Positions 6,692 to 14,880 of a stretch of DNA of 35,089 bases are shown here, in pieces. The notes under the pieces are model-generated. The model made no database searches, was not told the DNA's origin, and was given only the letters and a program-made list of their open reading frames with translations. Each line of letters opens with the position of its first letter. Position 1 is the first letter of the stretch. Both the position numbers and the translations under genes were made by a program. The stretch covers positions 1 through 35,089 of the forward strand of contig CAJOMS010000004.1 of NCBI GenBank assembly GCA_905235795.1. The letters run 5' to 3'. This stretch comes from an uncultured Clostridia bacterium (GTDB taxonomy: Bacteria > Bacillota > Clostridia > Christensenellales > Borkfalkiaceae).

Positions 6692-7591
6692 GTGTTAAGA
6701 AAATTATCTGTGGTTTTGCGGGCAACCGACGGTGCCGTTAAACAAAAATTGAGAATATGCGATATATCAATACGTGAAAACTCGTGCGAAGTAACGTGCG
6801 CTCAAAATGAAACCGTAGGAATTTTTAACGGACGAAACGCGGCGTTCGGGAACCGGAAAGGAAGCATCTGCACGGTCTTTACAAACGCGGGCTCAAATTT
6901 TTGCATTGGGCTTTTTTCGGACGACAAGCTAAAATTTTACGGAGAGTACGGCAACGTTAAAAACGGAAGGGAGGAACTCGAAAACGCCTATTTTCAAAAC
7001 CGCACCAGTGAAGAAAGCCGTGAAGAATACGACGATTTCGCCATAGCCGAGGACAATTATTTTGGCGATTTTTATGAGAAAAAGGGGACTTCCGAAAAAA
7101 TTTTTGAAAATTCGGAGGGATTGGATATTGAACGGGAATCAATCGTATTTGAGAAGGATGAGGATAATGCAACAAAAGCGGACTCAGACGAAGCGGCGGA
7201 AAAAAGCGAGGATAGCGCTTTTGAAACTCCGCTCGACGCGTGCGGCGATGCAGCAAACGGACCAAACGAATCATATTTCGAATCGGTAAAAGACGTGTTG
7301 CAGTCCTTGTTATATCGTTTCCCCCACGAGGAAAATTTAGAAAGGTCTATACCGAATTCTTCCTTCGTAAAAATAGTTTACGCAGGTGAAAAATATTATA
7401 TCGTGGGCGTAATAAATAATAATTCCGCACCGGAATACGTTGTTTTCGGCGTTCCGGCGCCGCAAAATAAAACCGCGCCCGTAGAATTTAACGGCGCGGC
7501 GTACTTTATTCCTTGCAACATACCCGAAGGCGGGTATTTTATGGTTTACCGCTCTGCCGAGAGCGGCGAGATAATTCCCCCGCGGTGCTGA
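6692..7591 (+). CDS. Unknown acidic protein with conserved-looking C-terminal domain
   Basis: The track opens this frame at 6587, inside the terminator, but GGAGG at 6683-6687 followed four bases later by GTG points to a start at 6692, giving 299 residues beginning VLRKLSVVLRATDGAVKQKL. Residues 1-110 look like a folded beta-rich domain (glycine and aromatic spacing, two cysteines). Residues about 110-215 are highly acidic and low-complexity (Glu, Asp, Ser), probably disordered. The last 85 residues again look folded, with FVKIVYAGEKYYIVGVINNN and YVVFGVP, a pattern I recall at the C-termini of uncharacterised clostridial proteins. There is no signal peptide or membrane helix. It converges on parB, leaving two bases between the stop codons. 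Function unknown. Confidence 0.75.
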   Translation: MLRKLSVVLRATDGAVKQKLRICDISIRENSCEVTCAQNETVGIFNGRNAAFGNRKGSICTVFTNAGSNFCIGLFSDDKLKFYGEYGNVKNGREELENAYFQNRTSEESREEYDDFAIAEDNYFGDFYEKKGTSEKIFENSEGLDIERESIVFEKDEDNATKADSDEAAEKSEDSAFETPLDACGDAANGPNESYFESVKDVLQSLLYRFPHEENLERSIPNSSFVKIVYAGEKYYIVGVINNNSAPEYVVFGVPAPQNKTAPVEFNGAAYFIPCNIPEGGYFMVYRSAESGEIIPPRC

Positions 7592-7608
7592 TTTTACCGC
7601 GAGGTCTT
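7578..7608 (+). terminator. Hairpin overlapping both stop codons of a convergent pair
   Basis: CGCGGT (7581-7586) and ACCGCG (7596-7601) pair, extended by CC/GG across one mismatch, followed by TCTTTT on the plus strand. The stop codons of the 6692 gene and of parB lie in the loop and arms. Confidence 0.5.
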
Positions 7609-8523
7609 TTCAACTTTTTCTATAATTTCGGCTATTCTGTCAAGGTCGTCTTTCATATAATAATCTATGTATATGCGCCCCTTGTTGTCGTTGCCGATAG
7701 CCCTCACGCGCGTGCCCAAAACGCGTTGCATCCTATCGATAAGGTCCCTTAGTTCAAGGCTCTGCTGTATCATTTTTTCGCGTTTTTGGCGCTTTATCTG
7801 CTCGGGAGGATTGAAATAATCCTTTACGAGTTGCTCTACCTCTCTCACGGAAAGCCCGTTTTTCACGACTTTTGTGGCGGTCGTCAGTTGTTCGGAATCC
7901 GGCAAAGAAATCAATGCGCGCGCGTGGCCGGCAGATAGCCGCCCGTCGGAAACCATAGCTATCACCGCAGGCGAAAGCTGCAACAGCCTTAACGTGTTGG
8001 CTACGGTAGACCTGCTTTTACCAAGGCGCACGGCAAGGTCTTCTTGCGTCATTCCGTATTCTTCCATCAAACGGCGCATCGCAAGCGCAGCTTCTACGGG
8101 GTTGAGGTCCTCGCGCTGAAGGTTTTCTATCAAAGAAACTTCCTTTATCTCTTTATCGTTATACTCCCTTATAATGGCGGGAACGGTGGCTTTACCTGCA
8201 AGGCAACTCGCGCGCCATCTGCGCTCTCCCGCGATAATCATGTATTTACCGTTTTTGGTGCGGTTTACCACTATGGGCATTATCACGCCGTGTTCGGAAA
8301 TTGAATTTGCAAGCTCGTTCAAAGCAGACTGTTCAAACGTTTTGCGGGGCTGTAAGGGGTTGGGAAATATGTCGCCCGTAGGCAACTCTATCACTTCGCC
8401 CACCCTGCTTTCGGCAAGGTCGTCGTCTTCGTCTTCGGTTATTACGGGTATAACGTTGTTTTCTTCGAGAATGGGAAAGAAAGTTTCCTGCACCATATCG
8501 TCTTTATCTGCCAAATCAATCAC
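7594..8523 (-). CDS. parB: Chromosome-partitioning protein ParB (Spo0J-like)
   Basis: A 309-residue ParB. It loads at parS sites, binds CTP, slides as a clamp and recruits SMC for origin segregation. In order: IFPNPLQPRKTF at about 52-63, the CTP-binding box GERRWRA at 99-105, ENLQREDLNP at 133-142, a helix-turn-helix with MTQEDLAVRLGKSRSTVAN at 158-176, and a C-terminal dimerisation region. The N-terminal 40 residues are acidic; in Spo0J this end contacts ParA, but no parA is in the window. The start is GTG (minus strand, 8523-8521) with only a weak CGGCGG ahead of it; ATG at residue 10 is an alternative. It lies 54 bases after ftsH, across a terminator. It could be the paralogue Noc, which shares this architecture. 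Confidence 0.9.
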   Translation of the reverse strand: MIDLADKDDMVQETFFPILEENNVIPVITEDEDDDLAESRVGEVIELPTGDIFPNPLQPRKTFEQSALNELANSISEHGVIMPIVVNRTKNGKYMIIAGERRWRASCLAGKATVPAIIREYNDKEIKEVSLIENLQREDLNPVEAALAMRRLMEEYGMTQEDLAVRLGKSRSTVANTLRLLQLSPAVIAMVSDGRLSAGHARALISLPDSEQLTTATKVVKNGLSVREVEQLVKDYFNPPEQIKRQKREKMIQQSLELRDLIDRMQRVLGTRVRAIGNDNKGRIYIDYYMKDDLDRIAEIIEKVEKTSR

Positions 8524-8536
8524 CGCCGATCAAGTT

Positions 8537-8575
8537 AAAAGGGCTCTTGCAAATTTACAAGTGCCCTTTTTCTCG
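8537..8575 (-). terminator. Terminator between ftsH and parB
   Basis: On the minus strand AAAAAGGGCAC..TTGTAAATTTGCAA..GAGCCCTTTT forms two stacked stems (AAAAGGGC/GCCCTTTT and TTG/CAA) ending in TTTT. parB begins 14 bases after it, so parB must have its own weak promoter or depend on read-through. Confidence 0.75.
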
Positions 8576-8577
8576 CG

Positions 8578-10587
8578 TTAATTATTATTTTCACCATCAG
8601 TAGCGCCTTCCTGCGACCACTTTTCAAGCTCGTTTTTATGTCCGCCGTTTTTCTCTACTTCGTCCATATACTCGATTATTTCCTGCACGGTCTTGCCCTG
8701 AATCAACATTTCTACTTCTTCGTTATAAATCGTTTCGCGCTCGACCAAAAGCCTTGCCATATTGTGCAGAACTTGAATATTTTCGCTGAGGATCTTAGTG
8801 CCTCTATCGTGCTGTTCGTTAATGATCCGCTCAATTTCGTCGTCAATTATTTTAGCCGTTTCTTCGCTGTAATTCATAACGTGCGAACCCAATTCCCTGC
8901 CGATAAACACTTCGTTATCGCTATCGTAAAGCACAGGGCCGAGTTTTTCGCTCATGCCGAGGCGGGTGACCATTGTGCGTGCCTCATCGGTTATTTGCTT
9001 GATGTCGCCGGACGCCCCGCTTGAAATATCCTGAATTATAAGTTCTTCGGCAATACGTCCGCCTAAGCCCATACAAATCTGATCGAGATATTTATTTTTG
9101 GTAATGAACGAGTCGTCGTTTGCAGGGCGCATCAGCGTATATCCGCCAGCCATGCCTCTCGGAATAATCGTTACTTCCTGAACGGGATCGCAATACGGCA
9201 ACAACCTTGCGAGGATCGCGTGGCCGGACTCGTGATACGCGGTTATGCGCTTATCTCTTTCGGTAACGAGCCTGCTCTTTTTCTGCGGGCCCATCATAAC
9301 TTTATTTATGCCTTCGTAAATATCTTTATTCGTTATAAGTTTCCTTCCGTCGCGAGCCGCCAGAATCGCAGCCTCGTTAAGCAGATTTTCGAGGTCTGCG
9401 CCGGAAAAACCGCTCGTCAATCTTGCGATGTTGCGGAAATTTATGTCCTCCGCCATAGGTTTGTTGCGGGCGTGAACTTTCAATATAGCCTCTCTGCCGC
9501 GAACGTCGGGCATGTGGATATATATTTGTCTGTCAAATCTTCCCGGTCTCAAAAGCGCGGGATCCAAAACGTCCGCGCGGTTGGTTGCCGCCATAACTAT
9601 AATGCCGTCGTTCGCCTCAAAGCCGTCCATTTGAACGAGCAGTTGGTTAAGCGTTTGTTCTCTTTCGTCATGGCCGCCGCCCAAGCCCGTGCCGCGTTGA
9701 CGACCTACGGCGTCTATCTCGTCTATAAACACGATGCACGGCATCGTCTTCTTTGCGGTGTTGAAAAGGTCTCTTACCCTCGAAGCGCCCACGCCGACGA
9801 ACATCTCTACGAAGTCCGAACCGGAAATAGAATAAAACGGAACGCCCGCCTCACCTGCAATGGCCTTTGCAAACAAAGTTTTACCTGTACCGGGTTGACC
9901 TACGAGCAAAACGCCCTTGGGGATTCTTGCGCCGAGCTCCGAAAACTTTTTCGGGTTTTTCAAAAATTCAACTATTTCTTTTAATTCTTCTTTTTCTTCT
10001 TCGGCGCCCGCCACGTCGTTAAAGCGAATTTTGATATTCGTATTTGCCTTAGCGGTGGTTTTGCCGAAATCCATTGCGCTACGGTTTGCACCGTTCATAG
10101 AGCGCATCATCATTATAAAGATTATTACGCCGACCGCCATTATCAAAAGAGGCATTACAATAGACGACCAGCCCGCCCCCGCGTTAGGGTTCGTATTGGT
10201 TATATTTATGCCGGACGCCCTCAGGACTTCCAACATATTGTTGTCTATTTCGTCCCTCGAAAAATACGCAAATACGCGCGTACCGAGCAAATTGCCGTTT
10301 TGCAAACCGTATTTTACTTCCGTAAAATCAACCCTGAGCTGATAAACGTCCACGGTTATCAATTTTACGGCTTTAATTTTATTACCGTCAACTTTATAGT
10401 ATTTTCCGCCCATCGCGACTATATTTTCGCCTTCGCTCGTCGTTTGCTCGATACCGCAAAGTTTAAATAACTCGGTCGTCGTTACTTGTTTATACCCAAA
10501 TAGGGCGTTAGACGCATAAGCTAAAATCAGTATCAAGACCACAGCGGCTATTATACCGATAATAACGTTCCTTGTCGATTTTTTCAT
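8578..10587 (-). CDS. ftsH: Membrane AAA+ zinc protease FtsH
   Basis: A 669-residue ATP-dependent protease anchored in the cytoplasmic membrane, degrading misassembled membrane proteins and regulators. TM1 spans about residues 8-30 and TM2 about 143-163, enclosing an extracellular domain. The AAA+ domain has the Walker A GQPGTGKT at about 229-236, Walker [16 protein letters not shown], and the second region of homology [19 protein letters not shown]. The zinc protease motif HESGH is at about 452-456. The C-terminus is acidic and asparagine-rich. CGGAGG lies eight bases before the ATG. The gene has a consensus promoter about 150 bases upstream and a folded leader, and a terminator follows. In Bacillus it sits after hpt; here the unit has been inverted away from tilS-hpt. 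Confidence 0.97.
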   Translation of the reverse strand: MKKSTRNVIIGIIAAVVLILILAYASNALFGYKQVTTTELFKLCGIEQTTSEGENIVAMGGKYYKVDGNKIKAVKLITVDVYQLRVDFTEVKYGLQNGNLLGTRVFAYFSRDEIDNNMLEVLRASGINITNTNPNAGAGWSSIVMPLLIMAVGVIIFIMMMRSMNGANRSAMDFGKTTAKANTNIKIRFNDVAGAEEEKEELKEIVEFLKNPKKFSELGARIPKGVLLVGQPGTGKTLFAKAIAGEAGVPFYSISGSDFVEMFVGVGASRVRDLFNTAKKTMPCIVFIDEIDAVGRQRGTGLGGGHDEREQTLNQLLVQMDGFEANDGIIVMAATNRADVLDPALLRPGRFDRQIYIHMPDVRGREAILKVHARNKPMAEDINFRNIARLTSGFSGADLENLLNEAAILAARDGRKLITNKDIYEGINKVMMGPQKKSRLVTERDKRITAYHESGHAILARLLPYCDPVQEVTIIPRGMAGGYTLMRPANDDSFITKNKYLDQICMGLGGRIAEELIIQDISSGASGDIKQITDEARTMVTRLGMSEKLGPVLYDSDNEVFIGRELGSHVMNYSEETAKIIDDEIERIINEQHDRGTKILSENIQVLHNMARLLVERETIYNEEVEMLIQGKTVQEIIEYMDEVEKNGGHKNELEKWSQEGATDGENNN

Positions 10588-10608
10588 TAAAATTCCTCCG
10601 TTTCACTC

Positions 10609-10670
10609 AACCAAAGTTTTTGCGCCCGAACTCGGCACTAAGGCGTGTTCGGATCTATAATACTTTGGTT
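10609..10670 (-). promoter_or_regulatory. Nested hairpin in the ftsH 5' leader
   Basis: Within the leader, AACCAAAGT and ACTTTGGTT pair over nine bases and enclose a second helix, CCGAAC with GTTCGG, around a 15-base loop CACGCC..TGCCGA. It ends about 22 bases before the ftsH start, close enough to the ribosome site (CGGAGG) to influence translation. There is no T-tract, so it is not a terminator. I do not recognise it as a named riboswitch or thermosensor. Confidence 0.55.
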
Positions 10671-10742
10671 ATGGATATAGTATATGTAATTTTTTTGGTT
10701 AATATCATTATATATAAACCCAATAACCGTAGATTCTGTTTA

Positions 10743-10771
10743 AGTATACCATATTTGAAGCAAAGTGTCAA
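10743..10771 (-). promoter_or_regulatory. ftsH promoter
   Basis: On the minus strand TTGACA (10766-10771), 17 bases, TATACT (10743-10748). Transcription is predicted to start near 10736, giving an unusually long leader of about 149 bases. Confidence 0.8.
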
Positions 10772-10894
10772 AAATTTTTTTATATTATATAATCTTAATC
10801 TTAAATTTAGCTGAAAGTATCTGAAATTTTCGACTTTTCGGCACAATGCGGCAAATTAATTTGCGCTTAGCTTCTAAAGAAGAATTTTCCGGTT

Positions 10895-10926
10895 AAAAAA
10901 ACGGGCGCTCTTTAATAGAGGCCCGC
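10895..10926 (-). terminator. Terminator of cvpA
   Basis: On the minus strand GCGGGC..CTCT and AGAG..GCCCGT pair, followed by seven T's, 20 bases beyond the cvpA stop. Confidence 0.75.
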
Positions 10927-10947
10927 AAATTTAACCTTTAATTTAAT

Positions 10948-11676
10948 TTACTTTACGAATATCAAATTCAACAAATATCCGAACGGATTGTTTTCGTACA
11001 GCCATTTGAGGATAAACGAATTTTCAACGTAATTTATAACGCTTGACGAAATGATTCCTCCAAGCAAAATGAACAGGTACATCGCCAGACAAATAAAGAA
11101 TGCGGCAACGACACCGCTCAGAATTACTCCGAGCAATCTGTTCAACGTGCCGATAACCGGTACTTTGTTTATGCCCTTCGCCAATTTCTTTATGATGGCG
11201 AATATTATAAACAAAACTATAGCGAGTATTACCCAGGATATTACCTTAACGGTTATATCGCCGAACATATCCAAAACGAGAATTTGCAGAGTTGCCGTTT
11301 CCGGCAGAGTAGTACTTGCAATAGCCTCCAAAACGTATTTTACTACGGGGGTAACGACGAATTGCGGCAAACCCATACCGCCGACGACTTCACTTATTTG
11401 TTCCGGCGTAAGCTCTTTAACGGGTACGCTGTATATTTCAGCCGAAAAATCAAAAGCTTTGCTATACGCTTGCGAGAGTTTTGCACCAAGTCCGAAGCTA
11501 CCGTTCAATAAGTTTGCAAACGGGGCGCACAAAATCGACGCCAAAACCAAAACCAAAAGCCCACCCACGACGCCGACTATCATTGCCATAAAGCCACGGT
11601 GCATACCTATCATCATGGCTATTATCAAAATCGCAACGATGATGATATCTCCGATGTAATTAGTAAAGCTACCCAT
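10948..11676 (-). CDS. CvpA-family membrane protein
   Basis: An integral membrane protein of the CvpA/colicin V production family, 242 residues from the chosen start. There are about four hydrophobic segments: residues 7-27 (IIIVAILIIAMMIGMH), 30-52, one in the middle around VISWVILAIVLFIIFAII, and one around ILSGVVAAFFICLAMYLFILL. The family signature is MHRGF near the start of TM2 and VPVIGTLNRLLGVILSGVV later on. The track opens at a GTG at 11721 without a ribosome site; I prefer the ATG at 11676, preceded by AGAGGT. The cellular role of the family in Firmicutes is not well defined. A promoter with consensus boxes and a Spo0A-box-like site lie upstream. Confidence 0.85.
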   Translation of the reverse strand: MGSFTNYIGDIIIVAILIIAMMIGMHRGFMAMIVGVVGGLLVLVLASILCAPFANLLNGSFGLGAKLSQAYSKAFDFSAEIYSVPVKELTPEQISEVVGGMGLPQFVVTPVVKYVLEAIASTTLPETATLQILVLDMFGDITVKVISWVILAIVLFIIFAIIKKLAKGINKVPVIGTLNRLLGVILSGVVAAFFICLAMYLFILLGGIISSSVINYVENSFILKWLYENNPFGYLLNLIFVK

Positions 11677-11735
11677 AAAATACCTCTTATACTCCTTTTT
11701 CTGTTTGTTTAAACTAAACACACAAATATGTTTCC

Positions 11736-11765
11736 ATTATACAGGGTTTTATTACGGCTTGTCAA
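11736..11765 (-). promoter_or_regulatory. cvpA promoter
   Basis: On the minus strand a perfect TTGACA (11760-11765) and a perfect TATAAT (11736-11741) are separated by 18 bases. Confidence 0.8.
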
Positions 11766-11780
11766 CTAAAAATTACAATT

Positions 11781-11790
11781 TTCGACAAAA
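11781..11790 (-). promoter_or_regulatory. Spo0A-box-like site between cvpA and yyaC
   Basis: The minus strand reads TTTTGTCGAA, matching the core TGTCGAA with its T-rich flank. It sits 15 bases upstream of the cvpA -35 and about 80 bases upstream of yyaC. A seven-base core occurs by chance several times in a window this size, so this is a candidate only. Confidence 0.35.
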
Positions 11791-11870
11791 TGTTTCACGT
11801 TTGAATAAAACTTATACAAATATTTTATAGTTTTACGTTTAACTCGCGGGTTTTTGTTAATATTTTTAGT

Positions 11871-12365
11871 ATGGACGAATCAATTCTCGAATCACAAATA
11901 ATTACGCCGCACCCTCAAACAAAACGGCAAAAGGTTTATCTCTGTCTTGGCACGGACAAACTGGTTTTCGATAGTCTCGGACCAATCGTAGGCAGTCTTT
12001 TAAAAGCCGACGACCGCTGCGACGGATACGTTTACGGCACGATTGCCGAGCCCGTTACCGCCCTTCAAGTCGAAAAGGCAATAGAGTTCATCCGAAGATT
12101 TCACGTGGGGGCGGAAGTTATAGTCATAGATTCGGCAATCGGCAAAAAAGAGGAAGTGGGGAAAATAAAAACTTTTGACAAAGGTCTTCGCCCCGCGCTC
12201 GGCATAGATAGGCAAATGGCGCCCGTCGGCGATAAGAGCATAATGGGCATAATCACCACTAAAGACAAGGTGAAACAACCCTCCGCATGCAACGTTAAAC
12301 TCTCTCAGGTTTATGACATGGCAAAACGCATAGTAAACGTAATATTCGGCGAAGAAACCGCCTAA
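11871..12365 (+). CDS. yyaC: YyaC-type spore protein (DUF1256)
   Basis: A 164-residue protein of the spore-protease-like YyaC/DUF1256 family, related in fold to the GPR protease that degrades small acid-soluble spore proteins. The conserved opening YLCLGTDKLVFDSLGPIVGS is at about residues 23-42, followed by GYVYGTIAEPVTA, a central VIDSAIGKKEEVG and PVGDKSIMGIITT. Length is normal. The start lacks a clear ribosome site (TTTTTAGTATG), so the mRNA may be short-leadered or expressed by a sporulation sigma factor whose boxes I cannot define. In Bacillus it lies near parB close to the origin, as here. It implies that the organism, or its recent ancestor, forms spores. Confidence 0.87.
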   Translation: MDESILESQIITPHPQTKRQKVYLCLGTDKLVFDSLGPIVGSLLKADDRCDGYVYGTIAEPVTALQVEKAIEFIRRFHVGAEVIVIDSAIGKKEEVGKIKTFDKGLRPALGIDRQMAPVGDKSIMGIITTKDKVKQPSACNVKLSQVYDMAKRIVNVIFGEETA

Positions 12366-12406
12366 ATCTCACGTTATTCCGATTTTTTGGATGACGACGG
12401 CATAAT

Positions 12407-12433
12407 GCGGCAGCTCGTTTTAGCCGCGTTTGA
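12407..12433 (+). terminator. Weak hairpin after yyaC
   Basis: GCGGC and GCCGC pair around an 11-base loop, followed by GTTTG. The stem is short and the T-tract poor, so it may be an inefficient terminator. Confidence 0.3.
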
Positions 12434-12441
12434 TTAAATAA

Positions 12442-12470
12442 TTGACTTTTAATTTTGCCCGTGATATAAT
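12442..12470 (+). promoter_or_regulatory. Promoter of the lipoprotein gene
   Basis: TTGACT (12442-12447), 17 bases, TATAAT (12465-12470); the predicted transcript has a leader of about 20 bases with a GGTGGGAG ribosome site. Confidence 0.8.
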
Positions 12471-12498
12471 TAAATAAGTTATCGGTGGGAGAAAACTT

Positions 12499-13182
12499 AT
12501 GAAAAAAATTATTGCAACTTTTTCGGCGATTATACTCGTCACGTTACTTTTCGGGTGCGCTAAAGACGCCCCGTACGAAAAAAATACCTACACGGCAACG
12601 ACTATCGTAACTAATATCGACCTCGGCGAAATTCATTCGGATATAGAAATTCGCCAAACAACCGACATGCTGTGCAAAGTAGATTATTACACCAACAAAT
12701 ACGATTCTTACGAATTTACGATAAATAATTCTACCTTATATATCAGCGCGGTTTGCGAACATAACGTTTTCAAAACGCAGATAAACAAGCACGAAAAAAC
12801 CGTGATATATCTGCCATTGGCTTTTTTCGGCAATATTAAAATAGATGCGAACGCAGGCAATATTACTTTAGATGAAAAAATATCCGCACGCGATTTGAAT
12901 ATATCCACGAACGCCGGAAACGTAAACGTACGCGGCAGTTACGATGCGGTCAGCGCATACGTTAACGCGGGGAATATTTATTTCGGCGGCCTAAAATCGG
13001 GCAATATCTCGGCTTCGACCAACGTCGGGAATATAACGGGAACGATCAACGGGAACAAGGATGACTACTCGATTACAGCGACAACCGTAGTAGGCGAAAG
13101 CAATCTGACCGACTCCACCGGTAAAAAATACACCCTCACCCTCTCCACGGATGTGGGAAATATAACCGTTTCGTTTATCTGA
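12499..13182 (+). CDS. Lipoprotein with repeated NAGNI/NVGNI strands (DUF4097-like)
   Basis: A 227-residue predicted lipoprotein. The signal peptide MKKIIATFSAIILVTLLFGC ends in a lipobox with the lipidated Cys at position 20. The mature part repeats a short beta-strand unit about every 18-22 residues: DANAGNITL, STNAGNVNV, VNAGNIYF, STNVGNITG and STDVGNITV. This is the stacked beta-solenoid pattern of the DUF4097/DUF2807 adhesin-like families, often next to stress regulators or as surface proteins. There are no cysteines in the repeats and no catalytic motif. Its own promoter and terminator flank it, so it is monocistronic. The exact role is unknown; surface attachment or envelope sensing is inference. 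Confidence 0.8.
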   Translation: MKKIIATFSAIILVTLLFGCAKDAPYEKNTYTATTIVTNIDLGEIHSDIEIRQTTDMLCKVDYYTNKYDSYEFTINNSTLYISAVCEHNVFKTQINKHEKTVIYLPLAFFGNIKIDANAGNITLDEKISARDLNISTNAGNVNVRGSYDAVSAYVNAGNIYFGGLKSGNISASTNVGNITGTINGNKDDYSITATTVVGESNLTDSTGKKYTLTLSTDVGNITVSFI

Positions 13183-13204
13183 CTTAATTAAAATTTCATT
13201 ATAA

Positions 13205-13237
13205 AAGCGGCGGCGCTTTGCATTAGCGCCGCCGCTT
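13205..13237. terminator. Bidirectional terminator between the lipoprotein and DUF1846 genes
   Basis: AAGCGGCGGCGCT and AGCGCCGCCGCTT form a 13-bp perfect stem around a seven-base loop. AT-rich tails occur on both sides, so it can serve both convergent genes. Confidence 0.85.
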
Positions 13238-13266
13238 AATTATGCGTTTTTGTGCGTTTTAGGGGG

Positions 13267-14736
13267 TTATTTTGCTTCAAAGGCATATTCGGGCTCGCAC
13301 GTTATGCGTATGCCCAAGCGGCGAAACGCCTGCAATTCGCTCTCCTCGAGCATCACGGTGCTATGCGCCTCGCAATCCTTTAAAATATACATCTTATCGA
13401 CCAAGTCTCCTATCGTGGTATTCATCGGGGTGGAAACCGCAAGCGCAAGCAACGTTTCGTCGAGCGTCAATGCCGTTTCTTTGGCTCGCAAAGTCTTTTT
13501 CATCTTTATAATAGGTTCTATTACGATGGGCGAAATAAGATTAAGGTCCTGCTTAATGCCGCAATACTTTTTCATGGCGTTGATTACCACGGCGGCGGTA
13601 GCCTTCATAGACGAAGTGTTTCTGCCGCGAACGATGGAACCGTCCGGCAATTCGAGCGCGCACGCCGGAACGCCGCGCTCCTGCTGTTTTTTAAGGGCAG
13701 GTTGCACTACTTTGCGGTCATCCTTCTTTAAACCGAGATTGCTCATTAAAATTTCGCTGCGGTTTACCGCTTCTGCCGAAACCCTTCCCAACTTATAGTC
13801 GCACAGCGTTTGATAGTGGCGGCGAATAATTTCCTGATTGCTGGCTTTGCGTACGACCTCGTCGTTGCAAATTGCGTAGCCTATCATGTTCACGCCCATA
13901 TCCGTGGGAGATTGATACACGTCCTCGCCCAAAATTTTATGTAAAATATTCTTTACTACGGGAAATACCGCTACGTCTCGGTTATAATTTACCGTATTTA
14001 CGCCGTAGGCGTTCAAATGATAGGGATCTATCATATTAAAATCCTGCAAATCGACCGTCGCCGCCTCGTACGCTACGTTTACCGGGTGATTAAGCGGCAA
14101 ATTCCATACGGGGAAGGATTCGTATTTTGCGTAACCTGCCTTTACCCCGCGCTTATATTCGTGGTACAACTGCGAAAGGCATGTGGCAAGCTTTCCGCTG
14201 CCGGGACCGGGAGCGGTAACGACTACCAACGGGCGCGTGGTTTCTATATAAGGTTGCGCGCCGTAACCCTCGTCGCTGACGATCACGTCAACGTCGTTGG
14301 GATAGCCCTTGGTAAGCGTGTGCATATACACCTTTTCTCCGCGCCTTTCAAGCTTGTTTTTAAAAAGCTCTGCCGCGCGCTGACCGCTGTATTGTGTAAT
14401 GACGATACTGCTTACGTAAAGCCCTATGCCGCGCAAATTATCCACCAGTCTTATAAGATCCGCGTCGTAAGTTATGCCAAAGTCCGCACGCCTTTTGTTA
14501 TGTTCTATCGCCTTTGCGCTGATGCAAAAAATTATTTCGACCTTATCCTTTATAGACAGCAACATTTTGGTCTTAACGTTAGGATCGAAACCCGGCAAGA
14601 TTCTTGCGGCGTGCAGATCGTCAAAAATCTTTCCGCCGAATTCAAGGTAAAGTTTGTTGTTGAATTTTTCTATTCTTTTTAAAATGTTTTCCGCTTGCTT
14701 TTTCATGTAAAGCGCATTGTCAAACCCAACTTCCAT
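13267..14736 (-). CDS. DUF1846-family protein
   Basis: A 489-residue member of the DUF1846 family, which is conserved in Firmicutes; structures exist but the reaction is not established as far as I know. Visible features are MEVGFDNALYMKKQAENILK at the start, the glycine-rich nucleotide-binding-like loop APGPGSGKLATCLSQLYHE at about 190-208, YNRDVAVFPVV, and GRNTSSMKATAAVVINAMKK near 390. The length equals the family norm. GGAGA lies before the ATG. The gene has its own promoter and shares a terminator with the lipoprotein gene. The NTP-binding suggestion is inferred from the loop only. Confidence 0.88.
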   Translation of the reverse strand: MEVGFDNALYMKKQAENILKRIEKFNNKLYLEFGGKIFDDLHAARILPGFDPNVKTKMLLSIKDKVEIIFCISAKAIEHNKRRADFGITYDADLIRLVDNLRGIGLYVSSIVITQYSGQRAAELFKNKLERRGEKVYMHTLTKGYPNDVDVIVSDEGYGAQPYIETTRPLVVVTAPGPGSGKLATCLSQLYHEYKRGVKAGYAKYESFPVWNLPLNHPVNVAYEAATVDLQDFNMIDPYHLNAYGVNTVNYNRDVAVFPVVKNILHKILGEDVYQSPTDMGVNMIGYAICNDEVVRKASNQEIIRRHYQTLCDYKLGRVSAEAVNRSEILMSNLGLKKDDRKVVQPALKKQQERGVPACALELPDGSIVRGRNTSSMKATAAVVINAMKKYCGIKQDLNLISPIVIEPIIKMKKTLRAKETALTLDETLLALAVSTPMNTTIGDLVDKMYILKDCEAHSTVMLEESELQAFRRLGIRITCEPEYAFEAK

Positions 14737-14767
14737 AAATTTCTCCGAAGTAAAATAATCGTTTTAT

Positions 14768-14796
14768 ATTATAACATTAATCTCTTTCATTTGCAA
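14768..14796 (-). promoter_or_regulatory. Promoter of the DUF1846 gene
   Basis: On the minus strand TTGCAA (14791-14796), 17 bases, TATAAT (14768-14773). The predicted leader is about 25 bases. Confidence 0.75.
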
Positions 14797-14844
14797 GGCG
14801 CGAGGCTAATATTTTTAACCTGAATATTTGCCCGCCATTCCGCA

Positions 14845-14873
14845 TTGACATTTGCCGCCCAATAAGTTAAAAT
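14845..14873 (+). promoter_or_regulatory. Promoter of the ylmH-like gene
   Basis: TTGACA (14845-14850), 17 bases, TAAAAT (14868-14873). Only seven bases separate the -10 from the ATG, so transcription should start at or next to the start codon. Confidence 0.75.
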
Positions 14874-14880
14874 AAGAGAC

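Noticed and set aside
9220-9984. 254-residue plus-strand ORF opposite ftsH
   Set aside because: It is a shadow of the strongly conserved ftsH reading frame, with no start signals.
10655-10846. 63-residue minus-strand ORF upstream of ftsH
   Set aside because: It spans the ftsH promoter and leader and has no ribosome site or protein-like composition.
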